Below the pieces are notes generated by a model that saw only the letters and a list, made by a program, of their open reading frames with translations, was not told where the DNA came from and ran no database searches. Positions 27,825 to 38,401 of a stretch of DNA of 64,000 bases are shown here, piece after piece. The stretch comes from Westiellopsis prolifica IICB1 (lineage in GTDB: Bacteria > Cyanobacteriota > Cyanobacteriia > Cyanobacteriales > Nostocaceae), in the NCBI RefSeq assembly GCF_004323185.1, contig NZ_NAPS01000002.1, positions 1,773,892-1,837,891 of the forward strand, written 5' to 3'. The position numbers and the translations under genes are program-made. Every line of letters begins with the position of its first letter. Position 1 is the stretch's first letter.

Positions 27825-29258
27825 ATGCGGATTCTATTTGTTGCAGCAGAAGCAGCTCCCGTTGCAAAAGTCGGCGGAATGGGTGATGTCGTCGGCGCAC
27901 TACCTAAAGTCCTGAGAAAAATGGGGCATGATGTGCGAATCTTCCTGCCTTACTACGGCTTCCTGCCAGACAAAATGGAGATTCCCAAAGACCCTATTTG
28001 GCATGGATATGCCATGTTCCAGGACTTTACAGTTTACGAAAGTGTTCTACCTGGTACTGATGTGCCACTATACCTGTTTGGACACCCCGCTTTTTCGCCT
28101 CGTCGCATCTACTCTGGAGAAGATGAACACTGGCGCTTTACTTTGTTTGCCAATGGTGCAGCCGAGTTTTGCTGGAATTACTGGAAGCCAGAGATTGTTC
28201 ATTGTCACGATTGGCACACAGGTATGATTCCTGTTTGGATGCACCAGTCTCCCGATATCACCAGTGTGTTCACAATTCATAACCTAGCATATCAAGGGCC
28301 GTGGCGCTGGTATTTAGAGAAAATTACCTGGTGTCCTTGGTATATGCAAGGACACAACACCATGGCCGCGGCGGTGCAATATGCTGACAGGGTAACAACA
28401 GTTTCCCCAACTTATGCTGAACAAATCAAAACAGCTACCTATGGCGAAACTTTAGAAGGTTTAATGTCTTTTATCAGTGGTAAATTATCTGGGATTGTCA
28501 ATGGGATTGATACAGAAGTTTACGATCCGGCAACTGACAAATATATTGCCCAAAACTTTACCACCGAAACCATCGATAAGCGCAAAGCTAACAAAGTTGC
28601 TTTACAAGAAGAAATCGGTTTAGAAGTTAACTCAAATGCTTTTTTGGTGGGGATGGTAACACGCCTAGTAGAACAAAAAGGTATTGATTTAGTGTTGAAT
28701 ATTCTGGATCGGTTTATGTCTTATACCGATGCCCAGTTTATCGTATTGGGTACAGGCGATCGCTACTACGAAACCCAATTATGGCAAATGGCATCCCGCT
28801 TCCCTGGACGCATGAAAACCTATTTACTTTATAATGATGCCCTAGCCCGTCGTATCTATGCAGGTTCCGATGCTTTCTTAATGCCTAGCCGTTTTGAACC
28901 CTGCGGTATTAGCCAAATGATGGCTTTGCGCTATGGTTCCATACCCATTGTCCGCCGTACTGGAGGATTAGTCGATACTGTATCCCACCATGTCCCCGCG
29001 CATCATAGTGGTACTGGTTATTGTTTTGACCGCTATGAACCATTAGATTTATTCACTTGTATGGTTCGCGCTTGGGAAGGCTTCCAATATAAAGATTACT
29101 GGCAAGATTTGCAAAAACGTGGTATGAATCAAGACTTTAGTTGGTATAGCTCCACTAAACAATACGTGAAACTGTATCGCTCAATGTTAGGCTTGCCTGA
29201 AGAAGAGGAACAGCCACAACCAGAAGCAGAACAACCTGATTTAGCTTTGCAATCTTAG
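27825..29258 (+). CDS. glgA: Glycogen synthase (ADP-glucose)
   Basis: 477 aa GT5 enzyme elongating alpha-1,4-glucan from ADP-glucose. The donor-binding KVGG is at residues 15-18; [23 protein letters not shown], and the C-terminal [32 protein letters not shown] are diagnostic. The [16 protein letters not shown] insertion resembles the cyanobacterial GlgA1 branch. Acidic Glu/Gln/Pro-rich tail of about 15 residues. Converges with the PgpH-like gene, with a palindrome between. Confidence 0.96.
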   Translation: MRILFVAAEAAPVAKVGGMGDVVGALPKVLRKMGHDVRIFLPYYGFLPDKMEIPKDPIWHGYAMFQDFTVYESVLPGTDVPLYLFGHPAFSPRRIYSGEDEHWRFTLFANGAAEFCWNYWKPEIVHCHDWHTGMIPVWMHQSPDITSVFTIHNLAYQGPWRWYLEKITWCPWYMQGHNTMAAAVQYADRVTTVSPTYAEQIKTATYGETLEGLMSFISGKLSGIVNGIDTEVYDPATDKYIAQNFTTETIDKRKANKVALQEEIGLEVNSNAFLVGMVTRLVEQKGIDLVLNILDRFMSYTDAQFIVLGTGDRYYETQLWQMASRFPGRMKTYLLYNDALARRIYAGSDAFLMPSRFEPCGISQMMALRYGSIPIVRRTGGLVDTVSHHVPAHHSGTGYCFDRYEPLDLFTCMVRAWEGFQYKDYWQDLQKRGMNQDFSWYSSTKQYVKLYRSMLGLPEEEEQPQPEAEQPDLALQS

Positions 29259-29274
29259 TCCCAATTTTTTGGGC

Positions 29275-29307
29275 TTGTAGAGACGTTGCACTGCAACGTC
29301 TCTACAA
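29275..29307. terminator. Perfect 16-bp palindrome between convergent genes
   Basis: ttgtagagacgttgca (29275-29290), one base, exact complement (29292-29307). It sits in the 49-base gap between glgA (+) and the PgpH-like gene (-), touching the latter's stop. It probably works as a bidirectional terminator, though no long U-run follows. Related to the palindrome at 147-177, so it is a dispersed repeat. Confidence 0.6.
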
Positions 29308-31920
29308 TTAATTCCCAGGCTTTAATTTAGGATAAGCAATACGTTTATGATGGAATTGTTGCCAAACTTCTACGAAAATTTCGGCAATTCTCTTCATTTC
29401 TCCCCGTGTTAGCCCTGAATCTACCAATTGCTTGTCTTTCCATCTAGCGCGAAGAATATTGTTAACCATCACCAAAGCTTGTTCACAACTAGCATCTTTG
29501 AGCGATCGCAATGCTGCTTCACAGGAATCTGCTAACATGACAATTCCTGTTTCCCGTGATTGAGGAATAGGCCCATCGTAGCGAAACTCTGCCTCATCTA
29601 CTGTCAAGCTCGGATCTTCTTTAGCCATCTGTTGAGCTTGATGATAAAAATAAGCTATTTGCATCGTGCCTTGATGTTCTGGAATAAAAGCTTGAATCGA
29701 GGAAGGTAAACTGTGTTTTTTTGCCATTGCTAAACCTTCACTGACATGCTTTTTAATAATGTCAGCACTATGCCAAGGGTCTTTGATTTCTGTATCATGC
29801 TTGTTTGGCCCCCCCATTTGATTTTCAATAAAGGATTGGGGGTCATGCATTTTACCAATATCATGATATAGTGTCCCAGCTCTGACTAATTCAATATTGC
29901 ATCCTAATTCTTTGGCAGCAGCCTCAGCTAAAGTAGCGACAAATAGCGTATGCTGAAAAGTGCCAGGAGCAACTGTTGCTAGTTTTTTTAATAAAGGACG
30001 GTTAGGACTTGCTAGTTCTGCCAAGCGAATCGGAGTCACTAAATCAAATAATTTTTCTAAATAAGGGCTTAACCCCAAGGCTACAATACTCCAAGCTAAA
30101 CCAGATAAGGCAAAAAATCCTGCTTCTTTGAGTACAATATAAAAAGAAGGGCCAAAAGCTGCACCTAAGAAGATTTGAACCAATAGGTAAACACCACCTT
30201 CAGTTAAAGCGATCGCCACACTTAAGAGTGCTAATTCCTCACGCGATCGCAGCCGATGAGCCATACAACTACCTAACAATCCCCCAGCCGCACCAGCGAA
30301 CAGCGATACTTTGCTGATTTCTAGGCTCATGCCTAATAATATCATCAGTAATCCGACTACTGTCACACCGACAGTTGCACCGTAAAAGCTACCTAGCAAT
30401 AAACCTACACCACTCCAAGTGGTGTATGGTGTACCCATTGTGAGTACTAAAGGCGTACTTAAAGTGAGCAACAATACCAACAGGCGATCGCTTTGTCGCC
30501 ATCGATATTTAATCCTGCGTTCAATTAAAGTAAAAATTCCCACACCAGTGCTGACAGTTCCCGCCAAATATAGCAATCCCCGCCAGTTAATTTCCCGACG
30601 CAGTAGGTGGTAATGTTCCAGTATATCTAAATGGCTACTTGTAATGCGATCGCCCTTGCGGATAATGACTTCACCTTGCTCTACCGCTACAATTACAGGC
30701 TTGACTTCCGCAGCAGCCATTGCTACTTGTAATTTGGTTTGTTCTTGATCTTGTTTGAGATTTGGTACCAAAACACCCACTAGTAGTTTCTGAGCAAAAG
30801 ATTCTGCTTGTTTTGGTACCAAGTTATGTACATGCAGATTGACTGCATTTTGTAAAATAGCAGGAGGTAGTCCTGGGGGGATACCTTGAGCTAAAATCCG
30901 CTTTGTACTCTCTTGAATCCCCTTTTGGGTTTTTGCCCAGTCTTGATCAGATAAATTGAGGAAGAAAGTTTCTTCGTAGGCAGTATAAGAGTTTTCACTC
31001 AGCAGTTGTGACAACTTGCTCGTGGCCTGGGTATACCCTTGGCGTGCTTGAGAAATTTTATCCAACAGTGAAACCAATTTTTGTGTAGAAGTCTTCAGGC
31101 GATAAGCTTCTAATTCTGCTATTGCTTGTGTAAATTCCGTATTTTGGAACAAATCAATGGGTTTGACTTCCGGTTTTGAGGTAATAGTAACTAAGGAAGG
31201 CTTTGACTCCGAAGAGGATAGGTTGCGCTCTGGATGTGATGGTATGGAAACATTCTCAACGTCTTCAACTCTCGGTGTCTTGAGATTTTGATTTGCTTGT
31301 TTTGTTTTAATGAAAGTGTTTTTGAATTTTTGAGTTAATAATCCTGATTTTTGTTCATTGGTATGTTCTAGAGCTACTAGCAGGGTTTTCCATTCTGAGT
31401 CATCACAGGAGCGCAGATAAACTTGACTAGAAACGGACAAAACAAAAGTATCAAAAAAAGGAAAAGAACCGGCAGAAGCTCGAACTTCAGTACCCTTAGC
31501 CAGAAGTTTTTGTAATTTAAGTTTGATTTGTTGATTAATGTTTTCATCAACCATCAACACTGGCACAAATTCTTTACTAACATCTTTGCGCCGTTCTTCT
31601 GTTTTGTTTGTATCCTCAATCAGGCTACTGTAGGGCGCTCGAATGGTCTGTGGTGCAGTACTACCCATCTTTAATTGGGGTTGGTTGTATAACTTTTGCC
31701 CCATTACACCAGTAAGAGACACTACTGCAATTACGAAAACAACAGGAGCAGGTTTTCCAGATAGACAACCAGTAGTTGCCTTTGAGTGTAGCGCTCTTTG
31801 TTTGTTATGTTTGCCTTTCACAGTTGGTTTCGATAAATTTAAACGGTGTAGGGCTTTGGAAAGTCGCTTCCAGTGAATAAATCGCTGAGTCAACGATTGA
31901 CAAAAAAGCTGCGTTTTCAT
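29308..31920 (-). CDS. PgpH-type 7TM-HD phosphohydrolase
   Basis: 870 aa. Order: cytoplasmic basic N-terminus (about 1-53), one membrane helix (about 57-77), a long extracytoplasmic 7TMR-HDED-like domain (to about 435), seven membrane helices (about 440-620), and a C-terminal HD domain with AGTLYHDIGK (His about 686) and IKKHVSEG, TGIVMLADSCEAALRSL. PgpH homologues hydrolyse c-di-AMP; the same reaction is expected here. The N-terminal basic extension is longer than usual. The AT-rich upstream region shows no other gene. Confidence 0.92.
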   Translation of the reverse strand: MKTQLFCQSLTQRFIHWKRLSKALHRLNLSKPTVKGKHNKQRALHSKATTGCLSGKPAPVVFVIAVVSLTGVMGQKLYNQPQLKMGSTAPQTIRAPYSSLIEDTNKTEERRKDVSKEFVPVLMVDENINQQIKLKLQKLLAKGTEVRASAGSFPFFDTFVLSVSSQVYLRSCDDSEWKTLLVALEHTNEQKSGLLTQKFKNTFIKTKQANQNLKTPRVEDVENVSIPSHPERNLSSSESKPSLVTITSKPEVKPIDLFQNTEFTQAIAELEAYRLKTSTQKLVSLLDKISQARQGYTQATSKLSQLLSENSYTAYEETFFLNLSDQDWAKTQKGIQESTKRILAQGIPPGLPPAILQNAVNLHVHNLVPKQAESFAQKLLVGVLVPNLKQDQEQTKLQVAMAAAEVKPVIVAVEQGEVIIRKGDRITSSHLDILEHYHLLRREINWRGLLYLAGTVSTGVGIFTLIERRIKYRWRQSDRLLVLLLTLSTPLVLTMGTPYTTWSGVGLLLGSFYGATVGVTVVGLLMILLGMSLEISKVSLFAGAAGGLLGSCMAHRLRSREELALLSVAIALTEGGVYLLVQIFLGAAFGPSFYIVLKEAGFFALSGLAWSIVALGLSPYLEKLFDLVTPIRLAELASPNRPLLKKLATVAPGTFQHTLFVATLAEAAAKELGCNIELVRAGTLYHDIGKMHDPQSFIENQMGGPNKHDTEIKDPWHSADIIKKHVSEGLAMAKKHSLPSSIQAFIPEHQGTMQIAYFYHQAQQMAKEDPSLTVDEAEFRYDGPIPQSRETGIVMLADSCEAALRSLKDASCEQALVMVNNILRARWKDKQLVDSGLTRGEMKRIAEIFVEVWQQFHHKRIAYPKLKPGN

Positions 31921-32199
31921 CGTTTCTGACCGCAGTTGTGAGATTGATTACTTTGAAGAAAAACACTTGAAGCCTGCTTGCCACAATTGCTACCTACAGA
32001 ACCCGAATTGCATTTTAATGTTTTCCCTGTATATAGTATATTTTTTTACTAAAAATTAATTTATTGTAATAGATAATTTTTATAGTTTATACTTCGGGTG
32101 ATAAGTAAGGTAGTCACAATCAAAAAATTTCATCACCAATCATAAAAACTTCTTGCCAATCTCTGATACTTAATCCCTATTTTCAACTCAAAAGTGAGG

Positions 32200-33129
32200 T
32201 TAACGTAGTCGAATGACGCGGGGGGCTGCGATCGCTTCTAGGGAGGTGTGATTTAGAGTTATAGGCCATTCTGCTCTCACTTCACCTTGGTTCAAAGTAG
32301 AATGATACACTCCTGACCAAGTAGCCACAAGTATATTTGTTAATTTTACCATTTTAGATAAGTCGGTTGTTTGCCATTGTGCCGGACTGTTTTTAGCTAG
32401 TAAAAACCGCCAACTGACAGGAATACCTGTTGTAGCGTTATAGGCTCCTGATAAAGCAGCAGTAATTGTACTGTGATACACTGAACATGATTTAACTTGG
32501 CTAGCTCGTAAAACTGAGAGGCGAAAGTCTTCTAAACTACTAAGAAAGCAATAAAAAGCAATTGCTAGGTTATAACTGAGCTTTTCTTCTGTACAGAATT
32601 CAGCTTGTATTATTTCTAATCCAACTTGTTTTTCTAGCAAATTGTCTAATTTCAAAAAAATTTGTGGTACGGATGTGAGTGTTTGTCCCAAAAAGTCAAT
32701 AATTTGCGCAATCAGGGTAGCAGGAGTCAGTTTTTCAGTGAAAGATTGAGCGATCGCATAGCCTACTGCGAGAGTCCAATCTTGTATAAGTGGGTTATTG
32801 TGCAAAATTTTGACTACATTTAGTAAATTTTGTCGCAGTTTGACAATATCTTCATGAAAAAACAATGTTACTGGAAGTGCAGACAAAATTACTTGTAATG
32901 AAGCGTGTATATTGTTTTCAATAATAATTCCTGATTGTTGCTGACGCCGACTCCAATCATCTAAATCAAATCTACCAAGTTCTATTAAACTTTCAGCACC
33001 CAGAATCGTCATTTTTTGCCAATAGCTAGATGCAAAATTTTGCATCTGCTCACCTTCAAAAGCTAAAATTTCCCCAATTAAGGCCCCTAGTATAGTGCCT
33101 CCAGTGCGGCTAATAAGAGAATAACGCAT
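32200..33129 (-). CDS. ADP-ribosylglycohydrolase-like protein (divergent)
   Basis: 309 aa. TGGTILGALIGEILAF near the start and ALSGAYNATTGIPVSWR near residue 230 resemble the first and last conserved helices of the ADP-ribosylglycohydrolase (DraG/ARH) fold. The usual metal-binding Asp/Glu motifs (GDALG, GDSD) are not recognisable, so catalysis is doubtful. I recall such degenerate forms in cyanobacteria. It could be a structural relative with another role. Confidence 0.6.
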   Translation of the reverse strand: MRYSLISRTGGTILGALIGEILAFEGEQMQNFASSYWQKMTILGAESLIELGRFDLDDWSRRQQQSGIIIENNIHASLQVILSALPVTLFFHEDIVKLRQNLLNVVKILHNNPLIQDWTLAVGYAIAQSFTEKLTPATLIAQIIDFLGQTLTSVPQIFLKLDNLLEKQVGLEIIQAEFCTEEKLSYNLAIAFYCFLSSLEDFRLSVLRASQVKSCSVYHSTITAALSGAYNATTGIPVSWRFLLAKNSPAQWQTTDLSKMVKLTNILVATWSGVYHSTLNQGEVRAEWPITLNHTSLEAIAAPRVIRLR

Positions 33130-33134
33130 AAGTT

Positions 33135-33340
33135 AACGGGGATCGGGGATAAGGGAGTTCTTAGCAGGGAGTTCTTAGCAGGGAGTTCTTAGCAGGGAGT
33201 AGGGAGTAGGGAGCTCTTAGCAGGGAGTATGGCGAGTGTGGGAAGTGGGGGAGGAATTATTTAACAAGTCTTTTCCCAATCCCCAATGCCCAATGCCCAA
33301 TCCCCAATCCCCAATGCCCAATCCCCAATCCCCAACTACT
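33135..33340. repeat. Three blocks of tandem short repeats
   Basis: Block one: agggagttcttagc, 14 bp, three exact copies from 33152 and variants to about 33225. Block two: gggagt/gtgggg units. Block three: ccccaat/gcccaat heptamers, about eight copies, 33275-33335. This is classic STRR-like DNA between the DraG-like gene and aroQ, both on the minus strand. Confidence 0.85.
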
Positions 33341-33343
33341 AGC

Positions 33344-33808
33344 CTATATATTTTGTCTTAAATAATGCACTAATGCTTGTAATCCCAGGATATAACTTTG
33401 CGCTCCAAAACCACTGATTTGACCAATGGCAATTGGGGCAATGTAGGAGTGATGACGGAACTCCTCTCGTTTATAAATGTTACTTAAATGTACTTCTACT
33501 GTAGGTAGATTTACAGCGGCGATCGCATCTCGCAATGCTACACTAGTATGGGTATAGGCTCCAGCATTAATCAAAATGCCTTGGTGTTTTCCCAAGGCAT
33601 CATGAATTGCATCTACCAATACCCCTTCATGATTTGACTGCATCGTGGATACTGTCACTGCCAGTTTTTGTCCTTCTGCTTCTAACTGGCGGTTAATTTC
33701 AACCAGACTCAAGGAGCCATAAATACCAGGCTCCCGGAGTCCTAGCAGATTCAGGTTTGGACCATGCAATACTAGAACGTTTAAGGGGCTTAATTTCAAT
33801 TCCTGCAC
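33344..33808 (-). CDS. aroQ: 3-dehydroquinate dehydratase, type II
   Basis: 154 aa from GTG 33808, third step of the shikimate pathway. [22 protein letters not shown] contains the catalytic Tyr loop; [17 protein letters not shown] and [19 protein letters not shown] are diagnostic. I prefer GTG 33808 because AAGAGG stands 6-7 bases upstream and the family usually starts just before LVLHGPN; ATG 33841 would add 11 residues and overlap the small gene upstream. Complete. Confidence 0.95.
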   Translation of the reverse strand: MQELKLSPLNVLVLHGPNLNLLGLREPGIYGSLSLVEINRQLEAEGQKLAVTVSTMQSNHEGVLVDAIHDALGKHQGILINAGAYTHTSVALRDAIAAVNLPTVEVHLSNIYKREEFRHHSYIAPIAIGQISGFGAQSYILGLQALVHYLRQNI

Positions 33809-33818
33809 TTTTGCCCTC

Positions 33819-33956
33819 TTAGCGACGGCGTGAGCGATCATCTACAGGAATGGGAATTAGCTCCGGTTCCGGCTCTGCTTCTGGCCCTAAAAGAGCTTCA
33901 ATTAGCTTACGTGCCAATTCCTTAACCTTTTCTAGCACCTTTTCAATATAGTCCAT
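33819..33956 (-). CDS. 45-residue conserved-looking small protein upstream of aroQ
   Basis: Too short to be found by length cut-offs: ATG 33954-33956 to TAA at 33819. It reads [25 protein letters not shown], an amphipathic helix, then an acidic Pro-Glu linker and a basic end DDRSRRR. The stop lies 10 bases before the aroQ GTG, and the aroQ ribosome site sits in that gap, so translation may be coupled. I recall similar short ORFs at aroQ in other cyanobacteria. Function unknown. Confidence 0.6.
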   Translation of the reverse strand: MDYIEKVLEKVKELARKLIEALLGPEAEPEPELIPIPVDDRSRRR

Positions 33957-34224
33957 TGGACTGACCGCTCCTGAAATACTAACTCGATTTTTCGGTTATC
34001 AGCTACGGAGAAACTTAGCTTTTTTGCACTCTGGCTTTCGATCAGACAATTTATGTTCCCGTACTCCGGGCTTGAGCCACTTCTTAAAATAATAGTCTTA
34101 TTTTCTCCGTTATTTTTTAGAGTATCACATCCTTCACCTAGACGGCTCATCTGACTGAAGATAGCTTTTTTGAAAACAGGGACCAGGGAGTACATACTGG
34201 AGGTACATACTAAATGATTTTTTA

Positions 34225-34330
34225 TATAGCAATCCTAATTGAGTTATGAGAAAATGCAAGATTCTAGATACCGGACAACTCATGAAAAGTAGGGTATCTT
34301 GCTTCTCACGAAAGAATTAGGATTGCTATA
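34225..34330. mobile_element. MITE, 16-bp perfect inverted ends (tatagcaatcc family)
   Basis: tatagcaatcctaatt (34225-34240) and its complement (34315-34330) enclose an imperfect palindrome (tgagaa..gcaagat on both arms). No ORF. Same family as copies at 38360, 49419 and 53994 in this window. Confidence 0.75.
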
Positions 34331-34880
34331 GGTGAGTATTATCAAGATAAAGCTAACAATCAACTGCTGCAAGGTTTATTTTAGTCAATTTAAGCTGTAA
34401 TTATGGCTAAAAAACTGTTTTTAAATTAATTTCTACTGGATACAAAATACTAAGTTGAAAAATTTTTGCAATAAATGGATAGCTCAAAAGCTTTTCCAGT
34501 ACATATTGAAAATGCAAAATCTCAAATTTATTATCCCAAATATATAAGGATTTCCAATATATTTGTTGGAACCGGAAATTATGGAAGTTATATTCATGTA
34601 TTAATCCCAATAGTCAGTAGGGGCGAAGCATTTGAAAAGTAATATTTTGAGTTAGTTGATTAAAGATTACCTCACTGCTTCGCCCATAGAAAAGTCAATA
34701 GTAAAGACCGTGAACTATAGACCTACTAACAGTTACTAGTTATCAGTTATCAGTTATCAGTTTGATTAATGGGTATAAGTTCCCCAGCAATTCTATGAAA
34801 GGGTTTGGTGGCGTTTATATGACCTCCAGTATACGCTTAATAACTGCGGCTGGTACTGTTCACTGATTTAACTATTGGAT
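34331..34880. other. Gap upstream of the topA 3' end with a small inverted repeat
   Basis: No convincing gene. gggcgaagca (34621-34630) and its complement (34676-34685) frame a 65-bp element of a type often seen near Nostoc genes. cagttatcagtta repeats occur at 34735-34760. A 67-codon minus-strand frame here looks random. Confidence 0.6.
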
Positions 34881-37553
34881 TTAGCTAGTTTTTTTGGCAG
34901 TTGTCGTTGATGATTTAGCTTTTGTTGATTTGCTACGAGAACTAGTTGTGGATTTAGTTGTTGATTTAGTAGTTTTGCGAGTAGATTTGCTGCTCGATGC
35001 TTTAGTTGCTAGCAACTCTAATGCAGTATCCAGCGTGATATTTTCTGGTGATGTATCTTCTGGGAGACTGACATTAGTTTTGCCGTGCTTGATGTAAGGT
35101 CCGTATGGTCCATCATAGATGTTCACCGGTTCGCCATCTTCTGGGTGAGTTCCCAATTCTCGTAAAGCTGTCTTAGATTTACTACTTGCGCTGCGTCCTT
35201 TTTTCGGCTCAGACAATAATTCTAATGCACGATCAAAGGAAATTGTCAATACATCGTCACCTGCTTTGAGAGAACGATAGTCTTTACCCTCCTTGGCATT
35301 ATGCACAACATAAGGACCAAAGCGTCCCAAATTTGTTTGAATGGTTGCGCCTGTTTCTGGATGTGTGCCTAATGTCCGTGGTAGAGATAAAAGACCAACA
35401 GCCATATCTAAGGTGACATCTTCTGGCTTCACAGCCTTGGGTAAAGAAGCTTGCTTCGGTTTAGGATTTTCATCAGACTTGTCACCCAATTGCACGTAAG
35501 GACCGTAGGGGCCTATGAGTAAATAAATGGGTTCGCCTGTTTCGGGGTGACGTCCTACCTCGTCTGGTCCAGAGGTTTTTTGTCTGAGTAATGTTTCTAT
35601 CTTTTGGGGATCGAGGTCAGCAGGAGTCAAGTCTCTAGGAATTGATGCTGTAACGACATCATCACCATTTTCAACTTCGATATAGGGGCCAAATTTACCA
35701 ATACGAATTTTGGCGTCTATATTTTCGAGTTCAACAGTTCTAGCCTGGTTAGCATCAATCTGGTCTTCTTTTTGCTTGACTAGTGTTTCTAGACCTTGCT
35801 CTCCGAGATAAAATTTTTGCAAGTAGGGTAGCCACTGAGCTTCACCAGTAGCGATATCGTCTAGGGTTTGCTCCATTTTGGAGGTAAAACTGGGGTCAAC
35901 GACATCACAGAAGTATTTTTCTAGCAGTTCAGTCACAGCAAAAGCAGTGAAGCTGGGGATCAAGGCATTATTAGTCAGTTGGGCGTAACCTTTGTCAATG
36001 ATGGTACCAATAATACTGGCATAGGTACTAGGACGTCCAATACCTTCGCTTTCTAAGGTTTTGACTAAAGTCGCTTCAGTAAATCTGGCTGGGGGTTGAG
36101 TTTCGTGTTTTATTGTTTCTAAATCTTGACAGTTGGGATGTTCTCCAACTTTGAGGTCAGGCAAAATGATTTCTTGGTCTTCGAGTGCAGCTTCGGGATC
36201 ATCAGATCCTTCAACGTAGGCGCGTAGGTAGCCAGGAAAATCGATGCGTTTACCAGAAGAACGAAACCCAGCATCTTCGACTTGCAAATGCACTGTAATT
36301 TGAGTTTGGCGAGAGTCAGCCATTTGGCAGGCGACGGTGCGTTTCCAAATCAAATCGTACAGTTTGAGTTCGCGATCGCTCAACCCTGTTTCTTGGGGGG
36401 TGCGGAAGGTGCTACCCGCCGGACGAATCGCTTCGTGGGCTTCTTGTGCGCCTTTAGATTTGGTGGTGTACTGTCGCGGTTGGGGGCTAAGGTATTGCTT
36501 GCCGTATAGTTGTTCTACACAACTACGGGCAGCTGCTATAGCCTGTTCCGACAAATGCACCGAGTCTGTACGCATGTAGGTTATATACCCTTGTTCGTAC
36601 AAACTTTGAGCGACCCGCATTGTATCCCTTGCTGAAAGCCGCAATTTGCGGTTTGCTTCTTGCTGCAAAGTAGAAGTCGTAAACGGTGGTGCAGGTTTGC
36701 GGCTGACTGGACGTTCTTCGATTTCTGTAACTGTCCAAGTTTGGTCACTCAGGCGTTGTTTGAGGGCTTCAGCTTCGGCTTGGTTAAGCAGCACGACTTT
36801 GCGATCGCCAACTATTTTCCCTGTGCTAGGGTCAAAATCGCTACCAGTTGCTAGTCTGGTTCCTGCTAAGGTGACAAGTACAGCAGTAAAGGACTGCTCT
36901 TTGCTCTTTGGAGTTGGCGAGGGGGTCAAAGTAGCTTTCAAATCCCAGTATGTCGCTTGTTTGAAAGCACGGCGTTCTCGTTCCCGACTCACCAGCAACC
37001 GCACTGCTACAGACTGTACACGACCCGCAGATAATCCCCAAGCAATTTTTTTCCACAGCAGAGGAGACAGGGTATAACCCACTAGTCGATCCAAAATTCG
37101 CCGTGTTTCTTGGGCGCGAACTAACTGTTCGTCTATAGTGCGGCAGTTTTGCAGAGCTTTTTTGATGGCTTCTTGAGTAATTTCATGAAAAACCATCCGC
37201 TTAGTTGGCACTTTGGGCTTGAGCAACTGGTATAAATGCCAACTTATGCTTTCACCTTCTCGGTCTTCGTCTGTTGCCAATATCAGTTCAGATGCGTCTT
37301 TGAGAGCCTCTTTGAGCTGGGTGACAACTTTCTTTTTGTCCTTAGGAACGACATACAGTGGTTCAAAGTCGGCGTCTACATTAACACCTAACTGCGCCCA
37401 TTTTTCCCCTTTGATATTGGCGGGAATTTCGCTAGCTGACTGCGGTAGGTCACGCACATGACCCATAGATGCTTCTACCCGATAGCTTTTTGGCAGGTAG
37501 TTGCGAATGGTACGAGCTTTGGTCGGAGATTCGACGATGACAAGAGTTGACAT
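34881..37553 (-). CDS. topA: DNA topoisomerase I
   Basis: 890 aa type IA topoisomerase relaxing negative supercoils. [18 protein letters not shown] at the N-terminus with acidic DEDREGE; the active Tyr is in [10 protein letters not shown] near residue 325; ERRAF and [12 protein letters not shown] belong to the gate domain. Instead of Cys4 zinc fingers the C-terminus has four repeats of the type LGxHPETGxPIxxxxGxYGPYV, then a Lys/Ser/Thr-rich tail (about 35 residues, [14 protein letters not shown]) likely to contact DNA. The cyanobacterial form. Full length. Confidence 0.97.
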   Translation of the reverse strand: MSTLVIVESPTKARTIRNYLPKSYRVEASMGHVRDLPQSASEIPANIKGEKWAQLGVNVDADFEPLYVVPKDKKKVVTQLKEALKDASELILATDEDREGESISWHLYQLLKPKVPTKRMVFHEITQEAIKKALQNCRTIDEQLVRAQETRRILDRLVGYTLSPLLWKKIAWGLSAGRVQSVAVRLLVSRERERRAFKQATYWDLKATLTPSPTPKSKEQSFTAVLVTLAGTRLATGSDFDPSTGKIVGDRKVVLLNQAEAEALKQRLSDQTWTVTEIEERPVSRKPAPPFTTSTLQQEANRKLRLSARDTMRVAQSLYEQGYITYMRTDSVHLSEQAIAAARSCVEQLYGKQYLSPQPRQYTTKSKGAQEAHEAIRPAGSTFRTPQETGLSDRELKLYDLIWKRTVACQMADSRQTQITVHLQVEDAGFRSSGKRIDFPGYLRAYVEGSDDPEAALEDQEIILPDLKVGEHPNCQDLETIKHETQPPARFTEATLVKTLESEGIGRPSTYASIIGTIIDKGYAQLTNNALIPSFTAFAVTELLEKYFCDVVDPSFTSKMEQTLDDIATGEAQWLPYLQKFYLGEQGLETLVKQKEDQIDANQARTVELENIDAKIRIGKFGPYIEVENGDDVVTASIPRDLTPADLDPQKIETLLRQKTSGPDEVGRHPETGEPIYLLIGPYGPYVQLGDKSDENPKPKQASLPKAVKPEDVTLDMAVGLLSLPRTLGTHPETGATIQTNLGRFGPYVVHNAKEGKDYRSLKAGDDVLTISFDRALELLSEPKKGRSASSKSKTALRELGTHPEDGEPVNIYDGPYGPYIKHGKTNVSLPEDTSPENITLDTALELLATKASSSKSTRKTTKSTTKSTTSSRSKSTKAKSSTTTAKKTS

Positions 37554-37980
37554 GGAAATTAAAAAAAAAGAATAGCTGCGAAGCTAAACAGTCACTAAAC
37601 AGTCAAATTGAAATAATTAGGAGGTTAATGTCAAGATTATCAGTCACTAGAAGTATGTGATTTCATCCTCACACAAACTACTCGCAAAGTAATCCCCTAA
37701 AATTCCAGCGTCAGGCATTTGCCATGTCCGCCAGTACTATTTCCCAGAGGGTGGGGTAAGCACAACTGCGAATTTCCAGTTATTTCAATCTTTAACTTAT
37801 CTGAGGCATATTTGGCGACTATTATTTTAAAAATTGCAATTTTTGGGTCATGGTCAATGGTCAATGGTCAATGGTCAATTTTCGCTCCACCTTACCCATT
37901 TATCCATTTTTCCTACTGTTTTCTCTAGTTTGTGGCAAAATTAAACTAAATTGTCTGAGAGTCTGTAATGCGGCCTGCGT
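37554..37980. other. Gap between topA and the next + strand gene
   Basis: Upstream region of topA (minus strand) and of the 109-codon gene (plus strand). It includes a run of ggtcaatggtcaatggtcaa heptamers at 37850-37880. A 69-codon frame across it is low-complexity and not called. Promoters for both genes should lie here but I cannot mark them. Confidence 0.5.
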
Positions 37981-38310
37981 ATGATTCAGTGGGGAAATAA
38001 GGACATGCAACCAGTTCGTCAAGGCGATGTGATTTTACTGCCTGTACAGCACACCATACAGCAAATCGAAGGACAAAAGCTACCACATTTAACTTTAGCG
38101 GAAGGCGAAGTCACGGGACACAAACACCGCATCATTGAGGGAGAAGCGGAATTATACGAAAAAGATGGCACTCTCTACTTGCGTGTCTTCTCAAAAGAAG
38201 CAATCCTTGCTCATGAGGAGCATAAGCCAATTTCTATCCCTCAAGGTACGTGGATGGTACGAATTCAGCGGGAATATCAGCCTCAAGGGTGGCGATATGT
38301 GGCAGATTGA
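37981..38310 (+). CDS. Conserved hypothetical protein (RQGDV/GEVTGHKHRI type)
   Basis: 109 aa. The conserved core is PVRQGDVILLPV, LAEGEVTGHKHRI and PQGTWMVRIQREY; I have seen this pattern in other bacterial and phage hypotheticals but know no role. It looks like a small beta-barrel, and the conserved His pair in TGHKHR may bind metal. Start is ATG 37981 or ATG 38005 (MQPVRQGD), which better matches where the family pattern begins. Stands alone. Confidence 0.6.
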   Translation: MIQWGNKDMQPVRQGDVILLPVQHTIQQIEGQKLPHLTLAEGEVTGHKHRIIEGEAELYEKDGTLYLRVFSKEAILAHEEHKPISIPQGTWMVRIQREYQPQGWRYVAD

Positions 38311-38359
38311 AAAGCATTTTTGAAAATCATATACCTGTTAGCAAAATTTTATATTTTTT

Positions 38360-38401
38360 ATAGCAATCCGTTTAGGAGTTGTGACTCAGTGATATTGCTA
38401 T
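38360..38401. repeat. Short hairpin of the tatagcaatcc family
   Basis: atagcaat (38360-38367) and complement (38394-38401), 26 bp apart. It holds only the ends of the MITE family seen at 34225, and its right edge overlaps the stop codon of the DUF1349 gene. Confidence 0.5.

Noticed and set aside
33932-34195. 87-codon frame on the minus strand upstream of the 45-codon gene
   Set aside because: Overlaps the start of the 45-codon gene in another frame and shows no domain-like pattern.
34194-34832. 11-bp inverted repeat (atactggaggt / acctccagtat) framing 640 bp
   Set aside because: No transposase inside, short arms, no target duplication; may be chance in a repeat-rich gap.
36646-37077. 143-codon plus-strand frame inside topA
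   Set aside because: Antisense shadow of a strongly conserved gene.
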